Source of the DNA: Amanita rubescens
Lineage: Eukaryota; Basidiomycota; Agaricomycetes; Agaricales; Amanitaceae
Assembly (NCBI GenBank): GCA_015039365.1
Contig: WION01000036.1
Span: 124,001-188,000 of the forward strand
DNA: 64,000 bases
Direction: 5' to 3'
Part shown: positions 59,050 through 64,000 of the stretch, one piece after another
Layout of the letters: the number at the start of each line of letters is the position of its first letter
Position numbering within the stretch: position 1 is the first letter of the stretch
The notes under the pieces: generated by a model
The model's input: the letters and a program-made list of their open reading frames with translations, nothing else
Told to the model about the DNA's origin: nothing
The model's database searches: none
Position numbers and translations under genes: made by a program

Positions 59050-60130
59050 TCCACTCGTACTTTTCAATCATCTGAAAGAGCTGCTCCGGGTTATCCGCGA
59101 TGTTGTCACAGGTAAGTAATCGACTATCAGCTTCGGATTCTCTGAACTTGTCTCGTAAGCAGACAAGCGCTTTGATATTACGCAAATTGCGTGCTTCATC
59201 TTGACATCTCTATGGATAACGTCATAATTATACCTGGGACCCGGGAGGCAATAGGGTGGCTCGTTGATTTGGATCACGCAGAAGCAATACTAAAGAACTT
59301 GAAAGTTTTCTAACGTCAGCCCAGATCTCTGATAAAAGCCGGTAAATGTATAGCCGAGACGTCAAGCTTCAGCTTCGGATATTCCGCACGAAGTGGCAGC
59401 CCAGGCTAGCCAAGTACGTGAAAGATTCTCTTCTCGATGATGGCTGATGAATTTGCAGAGAAATGCCTGAAATACATCCATAAGATGAGAAAATTTGATG
59501 CTGCCATTTTGATAATGTCGGACGCGCGAAGCATTTCGTACTAATCGTGAGATAAAACTCACTGATATGGCGGCACCAGGTAAGCCTCGATTGACGCGAC
59601 GTTATTATTCATTTCTAGGTGAAAATTTCACCTGATTCCCCTGAGCATCGGCCCAATAGCTCATCTCTTCTCCGCTTATGCACGGCTTGCTTACAATTCC
59701 CCCAGAGATCTCCGTCTTTCGTTAGCGATGAGGTACTTAAGGAAGGGCCACGCTATCGAGTCGCTTTTTTGGGTTGTGAAGTAACATGCTCCGCAAGGCA
59801 CCATTGGCGAAAAAAAAGTATGAACTACGAGAGTTTTGGTTAGCCATCTCGTTCCAGATGGTTGTCGAAAGACTTGTGCGTGCAAAAGAAATGATGAATC
59901 AATGGACGAAGATATTTTCCACTCGTGTCTTGAACCTATTATGGCTCTCTTATAACCATCGCAGCAAGTTCAGTGAGTATCGGGCTATCCACGATCAGTT
60001 GTTGATATCCTCAATGCTGGTATCAAGAAACTGTTTGGATCCGAATTTGCGGGAATCGGGATTATTTATAACGTGCATTAGTATACATTTAGCCCCAAGC
60101 ATTACTGTCAGGCAAATCTAAGCCCAGTCG
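59050..60130 (+). pseudogene. FunK1 kinase relic H
   Basis: Blocks in order are FNHLKELLRVIRDVVTG (59070-59113), GATAACGTCATAATTAT and LVDLDHAEA-like coding (59213-59290), a CLKYIHKMRKFDAA segment (59465-59510), EIKLTDM (59550-59572) and a C-terminal WTKIFSTRVLNLLWLSYNH to EYRAIHDQL (59900-60000). Every block is in a different frame. It is the most decayed recognisable copy. Confidence 0.65.
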
Positions 60131-60369
60131 CGCACGGTACTCATATATCTTCATCCTCTGCTAAGAGCTAAGGAAGATTGTCGAACCTGACACTTGAATC
60201 AGTGGGCAAATCCCTCGTCATCCAATCAAATCCAAAGTATAAAGTATTGTAATTTGATCAACACGGTTGCCAGAGTGGAAAAAATTCTGCCAACAGACCC
60301 TATGCATCAGGCGTGATAAGTAAATCCTTCTTTTTTACTCTACAGTTCACCGTGCCTGCGCAAGATATC

Positions 60370-61262
60370 ATCGTCTCACGTCATCGCTCGAAGAGCGGGG
60401 TGCATGGGAAGAGTAAAGCTTGCTGTTGACGTGGTTGACGACACCCTGGTCCTCTGAAGGGATGTTAGCAATAAGTTCTTCAGTGCTAGCATTAGGGCCG
60501 TTCTCGTTGATCTACTCTGTGGTATCCTTGATGGTGCTTCCCGTTTTCTCACTTTTTCCACAGAGACGATCTTGGTTGCCAAGTTGGGCGTTGAGGGCGT
60601 TGAGGGCCTCGATAGGCTTGCGTTGAGCGTCATCTTCCGCTGCGAATCTCGGGGCCGCACCCGCTCAATTTCTTGGCCCGGACATCCCTTCTCGGCATTG
60701 ATGGTAATACTCTCGGATTTACCGCTGCAAATATAGACGATGAAGCAATTGTACGCTCGTTCCCTTGTCGGAGACACAGCCTTTCAAGATAGTATCATTA
60801 GCGTCGGCTTCAAACCTGACTTCGATTTGAGGAACACCGCGAGGAGCAGGAGGAATACCGGTGAGTTCGGTTGGTGACATCTGTGCCTGTCATCTTGTAG
60901 CCTTTGATCAAGTGATCCATTTCACGGTTGTCGAAAGCTTCACCGCCAGGGTGAGTGTCAGGGAAACATCGAAGGTATCACCACCGAGATCGTAGACAAT
61001 CATCTGGGACTCGCCCTTCTTCTTGATAAGATAGCAGCGACGGTACTAGGCTCGTTGATGATTGGGGGGACATTGAGACTGACGATCGTTCCGGCATCTA
61101 TTGTTGCCTGGCGCTGAGCGTCCAATCAGCCGCTTCGCGTCAAAGGTCGTGTTCTCAGGGTCAGAATTCTTCGCGCTGTCACCGACACTAGGGAGCGGGA
61201 TCAGTGAAAACGGCGACGTTTCGACAAATCAACTTACAGTCGTTCCTCGTCGGTGAAGCCGA
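60370..61262 (-). pseudogene. Hsp70 chaperone pseudogene with large internal deletion
   Basis: Reading down from 61262, pieces of an Hsp70 appear in order: VGFTDEERL, an intron-like gap, VGDSAKN, DPENTTFDAKRLIGR, a QRQATIDAGTIVSLNVPPII segment, INEPSTVAAIL, YDLGGDTFDVSLTL, then [13 protein letters not shown]. The sequence jumps straight to [42 protein letters not shown] and NHVNSKLYSS. The roughly 250 residues between the two halves of the ATPase and substrate domains are gone. Frame changes occur throughout. It was derived from a cytosolic or ER-type Hsp70. Confidence 0.8.
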
Positions 61263-61275
61263 CCTAGTGACGATG

Positions 61276-61320
61276 AATATTGTTTGGTCTTGTTGATTCA
61301 TCGCTTATTCAGTCGTGTGT
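61276..61320 (+). repeat. Fragment of FunK1 upstream repeat
   Basis: AATATTGTTTGGTCTTGTTG followed by ATTCATCGCTTATTCAGTCG matches 46382-46420 upstream of FunK1 D with few differences. It shows that the kinase-associated repeat once extended to here. Confidence 0.6.
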
Positions 61321-61329
61321 GCAGGCAGT

Positions 61330-61958
61330 ACTAGAGGATGCGGACGACGGTGAGCGCGACTGGCAGCCTGGGAATTTGATGCGCCTCGTGGCCGTCCAGC
61401 GTCACAGGCGTAGCACTTGTTAGAATCAATGCGCCAATGCGCCCGTCTCAGCAGCTTACGCGACGGTCTATTTTCCCACTCTGAATGGCTGCGCTCTCCC
61501 ACCAGACGCCCAGGATCGATAGATAAACCTCAGAAAGCAAAAACGACGTTTGCAACGAACCCTATTAAGTCAAAACGAGCCCGATTGCGCCAACAAATAG
61601 GTACTTGTGCTAGCGGGTATACGCCGCCGATCCCAATGATCAAAATCGCCAGCAATAGATTGTGCCCATAGACGAAATGAGTAGTACTCGACAGTGAGAG
61701 GGTTGAGTCGTAGTTGAGCTTGATTTGAAAGCCAAATCCTATGTGGGGATTCCCGGTGACATGGATCACTTTCCCGATGATTGGAACAGTAATGGGCGGA
61801 ACGAAGATGAACCAGTGAGCGCGAGCATTCTCGTAGCATTTGTAACCAAGGAAGAGTTCACGGCGCGTGTTTGGAACGGCGATGGGCAGAACACTTGTAG
61901 TTATCGCATTGTTTGCGGCCGTAGAGCCGAGTCCGCTATCGGGCCCCGCAGTGGCCAC
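61330..61958 (-). pseudogene. 'AHWFIFVP' family protein, 3' part decayed
   Basis: A minus-strand frame contains RRELFLGYKCYENARAHWFI, FVPPITVPIIGKVIHVTGN and GFQIKLNYDST, a pattern I recall from small uncharacterised basidiomycete proteins. Downstream the family-like end (RIKFPGCQSRS, about 61350-61390) is in another frame, separated by stops. Probably a pseudogene; function unknown. Confidence 0.45.
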
Positions 61959-61959
61959 A

Positions 61960-63060
61960 CCTTGTAATATAGGCGTCTCAGTCAGCGATTTCTGAAGGAA
62001 AGGAGAGAGATTTCAGGTCACGTACGGGCTCTGCGAGACCATGGTGGAGGTGGTCCCCTTGATATGGGTAATACTGCTGCGGTGCTTGCAGTCGTGGTGC
62101 TGCCGCTATTAGGAATAGCCATTGTGTCTTGAAGTCTGAATCACGTTCTTAAGTACAGGTGCGATACTATTTAACCAGACACTCACGCGAGCTCTTGATT
62201 GACGGGCTTAATGGCGGGTAGTAATGAAACTCGAAGGGCTTCTTTGATACGGTTGGGTTTCGAAGATTATGGCTGTCATTTTATACCTATGACCGTTGTT
62301 ATATGACTTACCGTATGTCCCAATGGATCACTGTAATCCATCGTGAAGAGTCGTGAAGAGTCGTGGTCACGACCGATCGTCAACATGCATAAGACGGTAT
62401 CGGGAGCAAGGATACTGTGAGACCTTGTGGGTCCCTCTTAACACTTGAGAAGGAACATGACGGCAGGCGTCAAGCTACTATCATGGGTTAAAATTCGTGA
62501 CTGGTTTTTGCACCCCTGTAAAAATTAGCCTATCTACTAGTATCCCTTCCTTGGCTTTCGTATTCGCTCACCTCGCGAACGTCCCGTGTCCTCGTCTTAG
62601 TCTTCTCTCGCTTTATTTCGTTGGACTTGGATTCGGGTGCGCGTTCCATGCTGTGCTATGTAAGCCGTGTCCTGTGGCCGCATCTTTTGTTTCTCGGTAC
62701 CTCGACACATCGTGGACCACGGAGTCTAGACTTCATATTTCAGAATCATTCCACACAGGACCACGGAGTCTAGACCTCATGATCACAATATGACCATGAC
62801 ATCCTTCCAAGTCCGACTTGATATCGATCTGCCCTAAATTGATTAGTTGAAGTTAAAGTTAGTCACGAATATAGTCACAGTTGTATACGACTCATGACAG
62901 TTTTTTTTATCATCTATATAGTCATCATGTACAGATGATGAGCGCGTACAACACATTGCACAAAATATGTTCATCCGTCAACTAATGGCTGACTGACGAC
63001 CATCTGACTCGCTGTCTGGCACAGGCGCCAGTCGTGACGCGTACCGCGGTAACGCGGGCT
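61960..63060. other. Gene-poor region with short repeats
   Basis: This includes TCGTGAAGAG in tandem (62340-62359) next to the palindromic GTCGTGGTCACGAC, and a direct repeat GGACCACGGAGTCTAGAC at 62714-62731 and 62758-62775. No gene is recognised. Confidence 0.5.
62714..62780 (+). repeat. Direct repeat, 23 bp, period 44
   Basis: GGACCACGGAGTCTAGAC followed by T or C and TCAT occurs twice with one mismatch. Confidence 0.8.
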
Positions 63061-63067
63061 TATGTAA

Positions 63068-63838
63068 ATGCTGAGTTCAATTATGCTCAACGCTCACAGA
63101 CTCCTACCCAGTCTCACGGAGCAGTCTTGACGTTATGTAAGACGTTTGCTCCAGGGAAACGTCTTACATAACATCGTCAAGACAGCTCCACGTGAGACTG
63201 GGTAGGAGTCTGCAACGCTCAGATCATACCCGAAGGCGATTCATTCTTTTTTTCGAATTGGGACGGCCCAGATGAACTGCCAAGCCCAGACGAAGTCAGG
63301 GAGCACTATGATGTCCTGGACCGCCGCCGTGCCGTTGTAGTTCGCTTCATTCACCTTGACCTCATTGTCAAATATGGCCCTCATATTAGAGCCGCTGAAG
63401 GACAGGCCCTGTGGATTATCGAGCATTTTACCGATGTACAAGCTCCCACTGTATATGGCTGGTTCCAAGATGGAGATGAGATGTTTCTTTACATGAGCCT
63501 GGTGGACGGAGTCACTTTAGAGCGACGATGGCCAGAAATGTCCAAGGAGGAAAAAGTCGACGTTTCTCGCCAGCTGCAACATATGTTAGCGTCCATGCAC
63601 GCTCTTCCGTGTAACGAAACCTATATTGGTTCGTCACGGTCCCCATTTGAATCGGTCACACTCACAGAATTTTCTAGGATCCCTTGGACGCACTCCGTGC
63701 CATGATGGGTTACTCATGAATTTCCCAGGTCATCGAGGTCCTTTTTCTTCGTCCAAGGAATTCCATGATTTTTTCATGACTATTAATTCGTTGCATCAGG
63801 AAAAACCCCAAACCCTAATTCGGCTTAATCGGATATAA
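63068..63838 (+). pseudogene. APH/choline-kinase-type phosphotransferase, interrupted by a hairpin element
   Basis: After position 63213 an open frame reads SNWDGPDELPSPDEVREHYD, VVVRFIHLDLIVKYGP, AAEGQALWIIEHFTD, VQAPTVYGWFQDGDEMFLY, MSLVDGVTLERRWPEM and QLQHMLASMHALPC, then in another frame GPFSSSKEFHDFF. This is the N-lobe and hinge of the fungal APH phosphotransferase family (PF01636); RFIHLDLIVKYG is the lysine strand. The HGDLxxxN catalytic loop is absent before the sequence becomes AT-rich at about 63840. At the 5' end the frame crosses a 125-base insertion. ATG codons at 63068 and 63083 are in frame with the body only if the insertion is ignored. Confidence 0.7.
63088..63221. mobile_element. 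Foldback/MITE-like hairpin with 9-bp target-site duplication
   Basis: The arms 63097-63147 and 63157-63212 are inverted repeats with one mismatch and one 3-base bulge, around a 9-base loop (GCTCCAGGG). The ends read CAGACTCCTACCCAGTCTCACG and its complement. Both sides carry CAACGCTCA (63088-63096 and 63213-63221), a perfect 9-bp direct repeat. This is the structure of a tiny non-autonomous DNA element; a 9-bp duplication is typical of Mutator-like transposases. No coding capacity. Confidence 0.85.
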
Positions 63839-64000
63839 TCCAGATAATCCTATATAATAGACTTTAATGCATCTAATCCTACTTAAAGCAATGTAATATG
63901 ATATAACACTTGTTAACGAAATGTAATCTATCTAATAGTTGTCTAATGCCACATTGAAATCTCGTAAGTTTTGTAACAAGATCTGACGCTAACCATTAAG

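Overview
The window looks like nuclear DNA of a mushroom-forming basidiomycete (Agaricomycetes). Genes carry many short introns of about 45-60 nt with GT-AG ends, and the protein families are typical of that class: fungal FunK1 kinases, HsbA-like secreted proteins, fungal MLKL-type N-terminal bundles, Kex2-processed secreted proteins and a two-finger GATA factor. I found no rRNA, convincing tRNA, CRISPR array or bacterial-style operon. All gene models were spliced by eye.

Left part (1-27 kb), mostly ordinary genes. Two paralogous small beta-trefoil-like genes (1.2 and 4.8 kb) have nearly identical TATA regions. They are followed by a decayed MLKL-NTD-type protein (5.8-8.8 kb, minus), a mitochondrial ACOT9-like acyl-CoA thioesterase (9.3-11.1 kb, minus), a multi-pass membrane protein (11.4-14.3 kb, minus) and a decaying hotdog thioesterase (15-15.8 kb). 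Next come two secreted proteins (16 and 18 kb), a FluG-type amidohydrolase (19-20.5 kb), an HsbA-like secreted protein (21.1 kb), a Nudix hydrolase (23.1 kb) and an aldehyde dehydrogenase (24.9-27 kb). Several of these contain isolated one-base frameshifts, often in short homopolymers. They are either young pseudogenes or uncorrected sequencing indels.

Central part (27-60 kb), a FunK1 kinase array. Eight same-strand copies or relics of the fungal-type protein kinase family lie at 27.4, 32.1, 34.9, 46.7, 50.3, 53.1, 57.9 and 59.1 kb. Only two (34.9-37.8 and 46.7-49.7 kb) look full length and intact. The rest show N-terminal deletions, lost HRD histidines, stops and fragmentation. Upstream regions were duplicated along with the genes, and orphan upstream modules remain at 24.3 and 61.3 kb. 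Unrelated genes sit between the copies: a ubiquitin-RING protein (30-31.7 kb), the NatC acetyltransferase catalytic subunit Naa30 (39.2-40.3 kb, minus), a DUF1752 plus double GATA-finger transcription factor (40.8-43.6 kb, minus) and a secreted lactonase-like beta-propeller protein (55.7-57.3 kb, minus).

Right edge (60-64 kb), relics and a mobile element. There is an Hsp70 pseudogene with a large internal deletion, a decayed 'AHWFIFVP' family gene, and an APH-type phosphotransferase ORF. That ORF is interrupted close to its start by a near-perfect 116-bp hairpin flanked by a 9-bp target-site duplication. The main themes are birth-and-death evolution of a signalling kinase family and the decay of neighbouring genes.
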